64,000 nucleotides of DNA from Gemmatimonadota bacterium (GTDB lineage Bacteria > Gemmatimonadota > Gemmatimonadetes > Longimicrobiales > Gaopeijiaceae). The notes under the pieces were generated by a model. The model ran no database searches and was not told the origin of the DNA. It saw only the letters and a list, made by a program, of their open reading frames with translations. Position 1 is the stretch's first letter; each line of letters opens with the position of its first letter. Location of the stretch: positions 1 through 64,000 of the forward strand of contig JAJDXG010000002.1 in the NCBI GenBank assembly GCA_022823365.1, written 5' to 3'. A program made the translations under genes and the position numbers. Positions 25,739-34,620 of the stretch are shown in pieces.

Positions 25739-26019
25739 GACGGATGAGCGACTCGAAGCGGGTGGCGATCGCGATAGGAGCCCTGCTGGCCTCGCTCAGC
25801 GTGGTCACATGGCGCCAGATGCGTGCCCTGGAGGTGCTGGAGGAACTGCACGATCTGGGTCAGGAGATCGAGGTGGTGTCGGCGGTACGAAAGGACCTGC
25901 TCGGGGAGATCCAGCATCTGGAGAGCCGCGGCCGGGTGGTCCCGGAAGCACGCGAGCGTCTGGGCATGCACAATCCGGCCGCCGATGAAATCGTCTACCT
26001 GTCGGGAGTGAACCCATGA
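25735..26019 (+). CDS. ftsL: Cell division protein FtsL-like
   Basis: 94 residues. A short cytoplasmic tail is followed by one membrane helix (VAIAIGALLASLSVVTW, about 10-26) and a coiled-coil-like segment (EVLEELHDLGQEIEVVSAVR). It ends in RVVPEARERLGMHNPAADEI, the usual FtsL/DivIC C-terminal motif. It should join FtsQ and DivIC/FtsB in the divisome. Identification rests on topology, size and position between rsmH and ftsI, because FtsL sequences diverge strongly. GTG 25735 overlaps the rsmH stop. Confidence 0.85.
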   Translation: MRRMSDSKRVAIAIGALLASLSVVTWRQMRALEVLEELHDLGQEIEVVSAVRKDLLGEIQHLESRGRVVPEARERLGMHNPAADEIVYLSGVNP

Positions 26020-27983
26020 GGCTTCCGCAAAGATTGCAATGGCCCCGGCGGCTGATCCTCATTGGCTGGCTGGTATCGGCCGGCACCGTCGTCGGGCGCG
26101 CCGCCATGCTGCAGGTGGAGAACGCCGAGTGGCGCCAGCGGTCGGCCGAACAGCACCAGATGTCACGCCCGGTTCCGTCGGTCCGCGGGTCCATCCTGGA
26201 CCGGGACGGCGTCCTGCTGGCCCAGAGCCGGGAGGTGGTGGAAGTGGGCCTGGCGCCGGGTGAACTGAGGCGCGACGAGAACGGCTTCGCGGCCGAGGCG
26301 AGCTCCGCGCTCCAGTCCGTACTGGGCCTTTCGCCTTCCGAGGCGCGGCGGCGCACGAGTTCCGATGACGCGTGGGTTGTCATTCCGGGCCGCTATCCAA
26401 CCACGGTGCGCGCCGGACTGGAGGACATCCGGGGCGTATACCTGGGACGCGACTACGAGCGCTTTCGGCCGCACGGAGACCTCGTTGCGGGTGTATTGGG
26501 CGGGATCCTGGACGGAAACGGCGCGGGGGGCATCGAGGAGTCCTACGACGGGGTCCTTACCGGACGTCCGGGTGAAGAGATGACGCTTCGCGACGCGAGC
26601 GGCGTCGAACTCCCGGGCCGCGCGGTGCCGGTAAGGCCGCCCGTGCCGGGCGGAAGCGTTTCGCTGACCATCGACGTGGACTTGCAGGAGATCGCCCGCG
26701 AGGAGCTGCAGGAAGCCATCGAAACGACGGGGTCCAGCGGCGGGGACATACTCCTGACGGATCCCGCCACCGGCGAGATTCTGGCGGTCGTCTCGATCCG
26801 GGACGGCGACGCGGCCGGTCTCGCGGCCATCAATACCGCCAACGAACCCGGGTCGACGCTCAAGCCCTTTACGGTGGCGGCGATTCTGTCCAGCGACGTG
26901 GGAGCGCTGGAGGATCTCGTCGACATCGGCAACGGCACCTGGCATGTCGCCGGGCGCACCCTGAACGACGTGCACCCCAAGGGCGGCACGATGACGCTGG
27001 CCGACGCGCTGCGGGTATCGTCCAACGTGGGCGTCGCCAAGGTGGCCGACCGCCTTTCCGACCGCCAGCAATACGAGATGCTGCGCGACTTCGGCTTCGG
27101 CATGCCCACCGGCCTGCCGATCCCGGGCGAAACCTCGGGCGTCCTGCGGAAGCCGGAGGACTGGTCGCTGCAGTCACCGGTCTCCCTGGCCATCGGCTAC
27201 GAAATCTCCGTCAGCCCGCTGCAGCTCGCGATGGCGTATGGCGCGCTGGCCAACGGCGGCCGCCTGATGGCGCCCAGGCTGATCCGCGAGGTGCGGGCCG
27301 CCGACGGATCGCTGATCGAGCGTCCCGACCCGCGCCTCATTCGGCGGGTCGTCGAAAGCGGGGTGGCCCGTGACATCAGCCGGGTGCTGGTCGACGTCAC
27401 GGAGTCGGGAACCGGAACCCGTGCACGCCTGACTTCCTTCGCGGTGGCGGGCAAGAGCGGCACCAGCCGCGCGTACCGCGCGGATGGCGGCTACGCCGCG
27501 GGCGAGTATTTCGCCACCTTCGTCGGCTTCTTCCCGGCCGAGGATCCGCAATTGCTGGCGTACGTGAAGTTGAACGGCCCCGAGGGCGTGTACTACGGCG
27601 GAGCGACGGCCGCCCCGGTCATCCGCGCCACCATGGAGGGCATCCTGGCCGCCCAGCAGCCGCCCGTGGACCGGCGGGTGCTCGCCCACGCGGCGCGCCG
27701 CCCCGCTCCGCAGAACCCCGTAATTCGCTTCGCGGGCGCGGAAGCCCCGGGCTCCGAGCCCGCGGTCTGGGCGAGTGGGGAGGGGACCGAGGTGGTGGTG
27801 CCGGACGTCCGTGGTCTGTCGGCTCGCTCGGCGGTGCGCCGGCTGCACACCGCCGGGCTGCGCGTGGTCTGGGACGCCCCCGGGCCCGTGCTGGGCACCT
27901 GGCCCGCTGCGGGCACGCTGCTCGTGCAGGGCGACACCGTTTCGATCGACGTCGGGAGAATCGAACGTGGACAGAGCCCGTAG
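26016..27983 (+). CDS. ftsI: Septal peptidoglycan transpeptidase FtsI (PBP3) with C-terminal PASTA domain
   Basis: 655 residues. One N-terminal membrane helix (about 12-30), a dimerisation domain starting RGSILDRDG (57-65), and the transpeptidase domain with active-site Ser280 in EPGSTLKP, SSN at 335-337 and KSG at 480-482. The last ~65 residues (EVVVPDVRGLSARSAVRRL to SIDVG) form a single PASTA domain. PASTA domains are common in Gram-positive and some other PBPs but absent from proteobacterial FtsI. The enzyme cross-links septal peptidoglycan with FtsW, encoded in the same operon. The ATG overlaps the ftsL stop (ATGA). Confidence 0.95.
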   Translation: MRLPQRLQWPRRLILIGWLVSAGTVVGRAAMLQVENAEWRQRSAEQHQMSRPVPSVRGSILDRDGVLLAQSREVVEVGLAPGELRRDENGFAAEASSALQSVLGLSPSEARRRTSSDDAWVVIPGRYPTTVRAGLEDIRGVYLGRDYERFRPHGDLVAGVLGGILDGNGAGGIEESYDGVLTGRPGEEMTLRDASGVELPGRAVPVRPPVPGGSVSLTIDVDLQEIAREELQEAIETTGSSGGDILLTDPATGEILAVVSIRDGDAAGLAAINTANEPGSTLKPFTVAAILSSDVGALEDLVDIGNGTWHVAGRTLNDVHPKGGTMTLADALRVSSNVGVAKVADRLSDRQQYEMLRDFGFGMPTGLPIPGETSGVLRKPEDWSLQSPVSLAIGYEISVSPLQLAMAYGALANGGRLMAPRLIREVRAADGSLIERPDPRLIRRVVESGVARDISRVLVDVTESGTGTRARLTSFAVAGKSGTSRAYRADGGYAAGEYFATFVGFFPAEDPQLLAYVKLNGPEGVYYGGATAAPVIRATMEGILAAQQPPVDRRVLAHAARRPAPQNPVIRFAGAEAPGSEPAVWASGEGTEVVVPDVRGLSARSAVRRLHTAGLRVVWDAPGPVLGTWPAAGTLLVQGDTVSIDVGRIERGQSP

Positions 27984-29457
27984 CCTGCCGCTCGCGCGCG
28001 TGGTCGAGCGGCTGGCGGCCGCCGGCGCGCTCGCTCCCGGGGCGGATGTCCCGGGGGAGGCAGGGGTGTGCGGGGTGAGCCACGACTCACGGCAGGTGGG
28101 GGAAGGCGACCTGTTCGTCGCGTGGCGGGGAGCGGAACACGACGGTCACGACTTCGTCGGGGAGGCGGTGGGGCGGGGGGCGGTGGCGGTGCTGGTGGAG
28201 ACGCCACTGTCCGGCCTGCCTGTTCCGCAGGTGGTGGTGCGCGACGGCCGCCTGGCGGGCGCGCTTGCCGCCGACGAGTTCTTCGGCAATCCATGCCGCG
28301 ACGTTTTCGTCTACGCGGTCACGGGTACCAACGGCAAGACGACGACCACGCTGCTGGCGCGCCACCTGCTGATGGCCGGCGGGCCGTCCGCCGCGATCGG
28401 CACGCTGGGGCTCGTCGACGCCGACGGCGAGGTACGCCCGCGCACGGCGGGCCTGACCACGCCGGGGCCGGTGCAGCTCTCGGCGTGGATGCGATCGCTC
28501 GCGGACTCGGGCGTTCGTCACGTGGGGCTGGAGGCGTCGTCCCACGCGCTCGACCAGCGTCGCCTCGACGGAGTGCAACTCGACGCCGTCGCGTACACCA
28601 ACCTCTCCCGCGACCACCTCGACTACCACCACGACGTGGATGGCTACCGGGCCGCCAAGGCGCGCGCGGTCGGGCTGGTGATTCCGGAGGGGACCGTCGT
28701 GGTGAACGCGGACGAGCCCGCCTGGGTTCGCCTGGACAGCGGATCGCGGCGCCGTCTCTCCTACGGCGTGGATTCGGATGCCGCACTGACCGCCACCTCT
28801 CTCGAACTCGGGCCTGCGGGGACCCGCTTCGAACTGTCGTATGAGGGGAGCGCCGTGCCCGTGTCGATGCCCCTGCTGGGGCGCTTCAACGTGGAGAACG
28901 CCCTGGCGGCCGCGGGCATCGCGCTTGCCGCCGGCCGCCGCGTGGACGAGGTCGTGGACGGACTCGGGAGCGCGCCCGCGGTCCCGGGACGCATGGAACT
29001 GGTCGCCAGCCGCCCGTGCCCGGTCGTCATTGACTACGCGCACACCCCGGATGCGTTGGTGTGCCTCCTCGACACCCTGCGGCGCCTCACCGACGGTCGG
29101 CTGATCGTTCTCTTCGGGGCGGGGGGCGATCGCGATGCCGCCAAGCGCCCCCTCATGGGCAGAGCGGTGGCGGACCGGGCCGATGTGGCCATCGTCACCT
29201 CGGACAACCCGCGCACCGAGGATCCCGAAGCGATCATCGACCAGATCGTCGCGGGGATGACCGGGGCCGAGCACGAGCGCGCCTCCGACCGCCGCGCTGC
29301 CATCGGGCGGGCGCTCGACCTGGCCGCGCCCGGCGATCTGGTGGTCCTCGCGGGCAAGGGGCACGAGACCCGCCAGGTCATCGGCAGCGAGACGCTGCCC
29401 TTCGACGAGCGCGAGATCGTGCTCGCTCACCTCGCCGGCGGAGAGGAGGGCGCATGA
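27967..29457 (+). CDS. murE: UDP-MurNAc-tripeptide synthetase MurE
   Basis: 496 residues. The ATP loop is TGTNGKTTTT (about 119-128), with the substrate-binding EASSHALDQRR and YTNLSRDHLDYH motifs in the middle. DNPR near residue 413 is the signature of enzymes that add meso-diaminopimelate, so the peptidoglycan is probably of the DAP type. It acts in the cytoplasm on UDP-MurNAc-L-Ala-D-Glu. The GTG start at 27967 overlaps the end of ftsI by 17 bp and precedes the first conserved helix. A longer reading frame upstream is a shadow of ftsI. Confidence 0.95.
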   Translation: MDRARSLPLARVVERLAAAGALAPGADVPGEAGVCGVSHDSRQVGEGDLFVAWRGAEHDGHDFVGEAVGRGAVAVLVETPLSGLPVPQVVVRDGRLAGALAADEFFGNPCRDVFVYAVTGTNGKTTTTLLARHLLMAGGPSAAIGTLGLVDADGEVRPRTAGLTTPGPVQLSAWMRSLADSGVRHVGLEASSHALDQRRLDGVQLDAVAYTNLSRDHLDYHHDVDGYRAAKARAVGLVIPEGTVVVNADEPAWVRLDSGSRRRLSYGVDSDAALTATSLELGPAGTRFELSYEGSAVPVSMPLLGRFNVENALAAAGIALAAGRRVDEVVDGLGSAPAVPGRMELVASRPCPVVIDYAHTPDALVCLLDTLRRLTDGRLIVLFGAGGDRDAAKRPLMGRAVADRADVAIVTSDNPRTEDPEAIIDQIVAGMTGAEHERASDRRAAIGRALDLAAPGDLVVLAGKGHETRQVIGSETLPFDEREIVLAHLAGGEEGA

Positions 29458-30863
29458 CCGCGTTTCGCTGGACGCACCCGCGCGTGCAGGCGGCGCTTTC
29501 CCTGCGGGATGCCCCCGCGTTTGCCGGCAGCGGGTTCGCCGGCGTTTCCACCGACACGCGCACCCTGGCCGGCGGTGAACTCTTCGTGGCCATTGCGGGA
29601 GAGAACTTCGACGGGCACGACTTCGTGTCCGACGCGGTGGCCTCGGGAGCGACGGGGGTGGTGGTCTCGCGGGCGGTCGCCATCGAGGCCTCCGTGCCGG
29701 TGTACCGCGTGCCCGACACCCTGGCCGCGCTCGGACACCTGGCCCGCTATCGCCGCCGCCGCCACGCGGCCCAGGTCGTGGCCATCACCGGGTCCTCGGG
29801 CAAGACGACGACCAAGGAGTTCCTCCGGGAAGCCCTGCAGCGCAGCTATCGGGTGCACGCCAATCCCGGCAACCTCAACAACCGGATCGGGCTGCCCCTG
29901 ACGATTCTGGGCGCCCCGGACGCGGCCGAGGTGCTGGTGCTGGAGATGGGCACCAACGAGCCGGGCGAAATCGCGGCCCTGACCGCGGTCGCGGAGCCCG
30001 ACATCGCGGCGGTCACCACCGTCTCGGACGCGCATCTCGAAAAATTGGGCTCGCTGGAGGGGGTGTTTCAGGAGAAGCTGGCGCTGGTCGCCGGGTTGAA
30101 CGGACGCGGCGCGGTGGTGGTGGGCGACCAGCCGCCGGCTCTCCCCCAACGGGCTCGCGAGCTTCACCCCAACGTACGGGTCGCCGGCTGGTCCGACGCC
30201 GCCGACGCCAACCTGCGCCCCCAGAATCCGCACCCGGATTCCCATGGGCGCTACTTCTTCGACTGGCGCAACCAGCGCGTCCACCTCCAGGTGCCGGGAC
30301 GGCACGCGGTCTACGACGCTCTCATTGCGCTTGCCATCTCCGACCTCCTGCAGACGCCTCATGGGCCGGCGGTGCGCGGGCTCGAGCAGTACAGGCCGCA
30401 GGGCATGCGGGGCGAGCAACTGCATGCGGGAGACCTCACCCTTCTGCTGGACTGCTACAACGCGAACCCGCAGAGCGTCCGCGCCGCCCTCGACCTGCTC
30501 GGGCTGATTCCGTCTGCGGGCCGCAGGGTGGCGGTGCTGGGGAGCATGCTTGAGCTGGGCGACCGGAGCGCGGCGCTGCACGACGAACTGCTGAGCGAAG
30601 CGCTGACCCGGGCGGTGGACGTCGTGCTGGCGCTGGGCGAATTCGCCGCGGCCGCCGAGCGCCTGCGCAAGACGGGGCGGCAGGGCAGTGAACCGGCGCT
30701 GCTTGCCAGCGCGGACGCGGCGGAGGGATACGCGCTGCTCCGCGGATTCCTGGAGGGCAACGAGCTGATCCTGCTCAAGGGATCCCGCGGCGTTGCGCTG
30801 GAGCGTCTGGTTCCGCTCATCGAAGCCGACTTCGGGCGGGCGGTCCGGAACGGGGCGAGGTGA
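29454..30863 (+). CDS. murF: UDP-MurNAc-tripeptide-D-alanyl-D-alanine ligase MurF
   Basis: 469 residues. The N-terminal domain has STDTRTLAGGELFVAIAGEN; the ATP loop is ITGSSGKTTTK (about 111-121), followed by ANPGNLNNRIGLPLT and LEMGTNEPGEI, both diagnostic for MurF. The C-terminal domain has LLDCYNANPQSVRAAL. It adds D-Ala-D-Ala to the UDP-MurNAc-tripeptide. Its ATG overlaps the murE stop (ATGA). No ddl gene lies in the cluster, so the dipeptide substrate comes from an enzyme encoded elsewhere. Confidence 0.95.
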   Translation: MTAFRWTHPRVQAALSLRDAPAFAGSGFAGVSTDTRTLAGGELFVAIAGENFDGHDFVSDAVASGATGVVVSRAVAIEASVPVYRVPDTLAALGHLARYRRRRHAAQVVAITGSSGKTTTKEFLREALQRSYRVHANPGNLNNRIGLPLTILGAPDAAEVLVLEMGTNEPGEIAALTAVAEPDIAAVTTVSDAHLEKLGSLEGVFQEKLALVAGLNGRGAVVVGDQPPALPQRARELHPNVRVAGWSDAADANLRPQNPHPDSHGRYFFDWRNQRVHLQVPGRHAVYDALIALAISDLLQTPHGPAVRGLEQYRPQGMRGEQLHAGDLTLLLDCYNANPQSVRAALDLLGLIPSAGRRVAVLGSMLELGDRSAALHDELLSEALTRAVDVVLALGEFAAAAERLRKTGRQGSEPALLASADAAEGYALLRGFLEGNELILLKGSRGVALERLVPLIEADFGRAVRNGAR

Positions 30864-30866
30864 ACC

Positions 30867-31973
30867 ATGCTGTATCATCTCCTGCCCCGGTTCACCGACG
30901 TGCACATCGTCTTCAACCTGTTCACGTACATCACCTTCCGCACCGCCGGGGCGGTGGTGACGGCGCTCGTGCTCAGCTTCCTGCTGGGACCGGGCATGAT
31001 TCGCTGGCTGACCCGGCTGCGCTTTGGTCAGGTCGTGCGCGAAACCGGTCCGGAGACGCATCTGAAGAAGGCCGGCACGCCGACCATGGGCGGGACGCTG
31101 ATCATCGCCGCCGCGACCGTCTCCACGCTGCTGTGGGCCGAACTCGACAACGTCGCGATCCTGGTCGTCCTCGCGACCTTCCTCTGGACCGGCGCCATCG
31201 GGTTCCTCGACGACTATCTGAAGGTCGTCAAGAAGACGAGCGCGGGGCTGGCGGGGCGCTACAAGATGATCGGGCAATGGGCGCTTGGACTGGCCCTGGG
31301 GCTGTTCCTGCTGTTCTACCCGGTGTGGCCCGTCCCGGCGACCTGGACGGGTGTCCCGTTCTTCGCGGAGATGGTGGCGGTCTTCTTCCCGCCGGTCTAC
31401 GTGCTGTTCGTGGCCACGGTGGTCTCGGGTACCTCGAACGCGGTCAACCTGACGGACGGGCTCGACGGCCTGGCCGCGGGGCTGTGCGGAATCGCGGCCG
31501 CGACCTTCGGCATCTTCGCCTACCTCATCGGGCGCGTCGACACCTCCGCCTACCTGGGCGTCCTGTACCTGCCCGGGGTGGGGGAGCTGACGGTGTTCGC
31601 CGGCGCCCTGGCGGGAGCGGCGATCGGATTCCTCTGGTTCAACGCGCATCCCGCGCAGGTGATCATGGGAGATACGGGTTCCCTGTCGCTGGGAGGTGCC
31701 ATCGGCGTCATGGCCATCCTTCTCAAATCCGAGTTCCTGCTCGTCATCGTAGGAGGGGTGTTCGTGGCGGAGGCGCTCTCGGTCATCGCCCAGGTGGGGT
31801 ATTTCAAGTTCACGGCGCGGCGTTACGGCGAGGGGCGGAGGATCTTTCTCATGGCCCCCATTCACCACCACTTCGAGAAGCTCGGATGGCCGGAAAGCAA
31901 GGTCGTCACGCGCTTCTGGATCGTCGGCGTGCTCTGCGCGATGGTCGCCCTGAGCACTCTCAAGATTCGATAG
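30867..31973 (+). CDS. mraY: Phospho-N-acetylmuramoyl-pentapeptide transferase MraY
   Basis: 368 residues with about ten membrane helices. Diagnostic stretches are GTPTMGG-type (KKAGTPTMGGTLII), the catalytic DDYLKVVKK, NLTDGLDGLA, the Mg-binding MGDTGSLSLGG, and HHHFEKLGWPESKV near the C-terminus. It transfers phospho-MurNAc-pentapeptide to undecaprenyl phosphate to make lipid I. It follows murF after 3 bp. Confidence 0.96.
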   Translation: MLYHLLPRFTDVHIVFNLFTYITFRTAGAVVTALVLSFLLGPGMIRWLTRLRFGQVVRETGPETHLKKAGTPTMGGTLIIAAATVSTLLWAELDNVAILVVLATFLWTGAIGFLDDYLKVVKKTSAGLAGRYKMIGQWALGLALGLFLLFYPVWPVPATWTGVPFFAEMVAVFFPPVYVLFVATVVSGTSNAVNLTDGLDGLAAGLCGIAAATFGIFAYLIGRVDTSAYLGVLYLPGVGELTVFAGALAGAAIGFLWFNAHPAQVIMGDTGSLSLGGAIGVMAILLKSEFLLVIVGGVFVAEALSVIAQVGYFKFTARRYGEGRRIFLMAPIHHHFEKLGWPESKVVTRFWIVGVLCAMVALSTLKIR

Positions 31974-32031
31974 ATGGCGATGGACTTCAGGCAGATTACG
32001 CATTCTACGCATTCCGGCACGGCGGAATCTC

Positions 32032-33426
32032 ATGGCGGCACTGAGCGGACAGCGCATCGCGATCGTCGGCCTCGGGGCGAGCGGCCGGGCCGCCGCGCGG
32101 CTGGCGCTCCGGCACGGTGGGGAGGTGCATGTCTCGGACGACGCCGACACGCCCGCGCTGCGCGCGTACGCGAGGGAACTGGAGTCCATGGGGGCGCGCG
32201 TGCGGCTCGGCGGCCACGATACGGCCCGCATCGCGGCAAGCCGCCTGGTCGTGGCCAGTCCGGGCATCCCGCCCGGAGCGCCGGTGCTGTCTTCGCTCGC
32301 GGCGGCGGGCAAGGGCTGGGTTTCCGAGCCCGAGTTCGCGTTTCGCTTCTTCAGCAGCTCGCTCATCGCCGTGACCGGCACCAACGGCAAGACCACCACT
32401 TCCGCGCTGGCGGCCCGCATGCTTGAGGCGGCGGGGGTGTCGGTCGGCCTGGGGGGCAACATCGGCGGCGGCCTGGGTCCGCCCGCCTCGGAGCTGGCGC
32501 TGCGCGATCCGGCCCCCGAATGGCTGGTGGTCGAGATGAGTTCGTACCAACTGGGCGCCGTGTCCCGGTTCCGCCCGGACATCGGCGTGGTCACCAACCT
32601 GGCGCCCGACCACCTGGACCGCTATGCGGGCCGCGCCGCCTACTACGCCGACAAGGCCCGCCTGTTCGCCAACGCGCGCGCGGACAGCCGCTGGGTGCTC
32701 GGGAGCGGCGTGCCGGCAGCTCTGCCCCTGGACGACGAGGTTCCCGGTGCGCGCTACCTCTTCGACGCGGAGGAGTCCGCCGGGCAGCGGTCGGGCGGCC
32801 AGGACGGCGAGCTGGCCGCGTACTCGCGCGACGGATGGCTGATGTTCGCGTCCGATGGCGGAGAGGAGCGGGTAATGCCGGTCGCGGATGTGGCCCTGGC
32901 CGGCCGGGCGGGGCTCGCCAATACCATGGCGGCGGGGCTGGCGGCCCGCCTGGCGGGCGCCGGGACGGAAGCGATCGGCCGGGCGGCGCGGGACTTCCGC
33001 CCGCTGCCCCACCGGCTGGAGCGGGTGGTCGAGCGCGACGGCGTCCTCTGGGTGAACGACTCGAAGGCGACCAACGTGGCCGCGGCCGCGGGCGCGGTCC
33101 GGAGCTTCGACCGGCCGATCGTGCTGCTGGCCGGCGGCCAGGACAAGGGAGAGGACCTCGCACCTTTCGCCGACGCCATGCGCGGCCGGGTCCGCCGCGT
33201 GATCGTGTACGGTGATGCCCGCTTCCGCCTCGAGGAGGCGCTGGCGGGGGCTGCGTCCCTGGTTCGGGTGGACACCGACTTCGACGCAGCGGTGCGCGCG
33301 GCCGAGCGATGGGCCCGGCCCGGCGATATCCTGCTCCTCTCCCCCGCCTGCGCGAGCTTCGACCAGTTTGCCGACTACGAAGCGCGGGGCCATCGGTTCG
33401 CCGCGCTCGCGCGAGGGGAGGCATGA
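32032..33426 (+). CDS. murD: UDP-MurNAc-L-alanine-D-glutamate ligase MurD
   Basis: 464 residues. The N-terminal Rossmann half begins RIAIVGLGASGRAAARLA; the ATP loop is VTGTNGKTTT (about 114-123); then comes LVVEMSSYQLGAV and TNLAPDHLDRY. The C-terminal VNDSKATNVAAAAGAVRSF and LLAGGQDKGEDL are MurD signatures. It adds D-glutamate in the cytoplasm. ATG 32032 is chosen because it directly precedes the conserved N-terminus; the 58 bp after mraY hold nothing else. Confidence 0.95.
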   Translation: MAALSGQRIAIVGLGASGRAAARLALRHGGEVHVSDDADTPALRAYARELESMGARVRLGGHDTARIAASRLVVASPGIPPGAPVLSSLAAAGKGWVSEPEFAFRFFSSSLIAVTGTNGKTTTSALAARMLEAAGVSVGLGGNIGGGLGPPASELALRDPAPEWLVVEMSSYQLGAVSRFRPDIGVVTNLAPDHLDRYAGRAAYYADKARLFANARADSRWVLGSGVPAALPLDDEVPGARYLFDAEESAGQRSGGQDGELAAYSRDGWLMFASDGGEERVMPVADVALAGRAGLANTMAAGLAARLAGAGTEAIGRAARDFRPLPHRLERVVERDGVLWVNDSKATNVAAAAGAVRSFDRPIVLLAGGQDKGEDLAPFADAMRGRVRRVIVYGDARFRLEEALAGAASLVRVDTDFDAAVRAAERWARPGDILLLSPACASFDQFADYEARGHRFAALARGEA

Positions 33427-34620
33427 GTGCCCGCCCCGGCCGCCCCCGCCTACCCCGCGTCCGGCGTGCACGACGCCCGGCCGCTCGCGGCCGCGCGTTT
33501 CGGCGGCGGGTGGGAAGGCGCGGCAGTCATGACGCTGACGCTGCTCCTGCTCTCGTTCGGGCTGGTGACCCTTTACAGCGCAAGCTCCTTCCTGGCGCAG
33601 CGGCAGGGGCTTCCGGACTACCATTTCGTCGTCCGCCAGGCCGTGGGCGCCGGTGTGGGGCTGGTGTTCCTGCTGATCTTCTCGCGGATTCCCTACGCCA
33701 GGTTGCAGTCGCTGGCGTGGCCCATGATGCTGGCGGCGTGGTTGCTGCTGGTCTTCATCATCCTCCCGGGCACCGAGTCCTTCGCCCCGGAGCGGAACGG
33801 GGCGCGCCGCTGGCTGCAGGTGGGCCCGGCGGGATTCCAGCCGTCGGAGGCGGCCAAGCTGGCCATCCTGGTGTGGACAGCCGTCCTCGCGGTGAAGAAG
33901 CAGGATCGATTCCGGAGCCTCACGCGCGGACTGGGCCCCTTCCTGCTGATCTGGGCCGCCATGCTGGTGCCCGTCCTGCTCGAGCCGGACTTCTCGACGG
34001 CGGCCCTGATCGCGATGCTCGGCTGCATCATCGTGTTCGCGGCAGGCGCGCGCGTGGGGCATTTCATCTTCCTGGGGCTGCTCGCCACGCCGGCGGTCCT
34101 CTACCAGTTCGCCGCGGATTTCCGTTTCAGGCGCCTCATCGTCTTCCTGAACCCGGGATCGCACACTACCGGCGCCGGATATCAGGTGGAACAGTCGCTG
34201 ATCGCGATCGGCTCCGGCGGGATCGGCGGGGTAGGGTTCGGGGAGGGGCAGCAGAAGTTCGGATTCCTTCCCGAGGCGCACAACGACTTCATTTTCGCGC
34301 TGATCGGGGAGGAATGGGGACTGATCGGCGTGGCCGTGCTGGTCTGCGCCTACGTCGCCCTGATCGTGATCGGCTTCCGCATCGCCCGCCGCGCGGCCGA
34401 TCTGCTGGGAGAGCTGCTGGCGGTCGGCTGCACCAGCCTCATCGCCCTGCACGCGTTCCTCCACATGGGCGTCAATCTGAGCCTGCTGCCGGCGACCGGG
34501 CTCCCGCTGCCCCTGATCTCGGATGGGCGCTCCAACCTGGTGGTCACCCTGGCCGCGATCGGCATCCTGCTGTCCGTGGCCCGAGGCATCCCTCCGGGTC
34601 CGAGGCCGGCCCATGACTAG
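33427..34620 (+). CDS. ftsW: Septal peptidoglycan glycosyltransferase FtsW (SEDS family)
   Basis: 397 residues with about ten membrane helices after a 35-residue cytoplasmic tail. SEDS hallmarks are LVTLYSASS in helix 1, ERNGARRWLQVGPAGFQPSEAAK, LLEPDFSTAAL, and LPLPLISDGRSNL. The last normally reads PxxSxGGSS, and the G-rich triplet is DGRS here. FtsW polymerises lipid II at the septum with FtsI. GTG 33427 starts right after the murD stop. The gene overlaps murG by 8 bp. Confidence 0.94.
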   Translation: MPAPAAPAYPASGVHDARPLAAARFGGGWEGAAVMTLTLLLLSFGLVTLYSASSFLAQRQGLPDYHFVVRQAVGAGVGLVFLLIFSRIPYARLQSLAWPMMLAAWLLLVFIILPGTESFAPERNGARRWLQVGPAGFQPSEAAKLAILVWTAVLAVKKQDRFRSLTRGLGPFLLIWAAMLVPVLLEPDFSTAALIAMLGCIIVFAAGARVGHFIFLGLLATPAVLYQFAADFRFRRLIVFLNPGSHTTGAGYQVEQSLIAIGSGGIGGVGFGEGQQKFGFLPEAHNDFIFALIGEEWGLIGVAVLVCAYVALIVIGFRIARRAADLLGELLAVGCTSLIALHAFLHMGVNLSLLPATGLPLPLISDGRSNLVVTLAAIGILLSVARGIPPGPRPAHD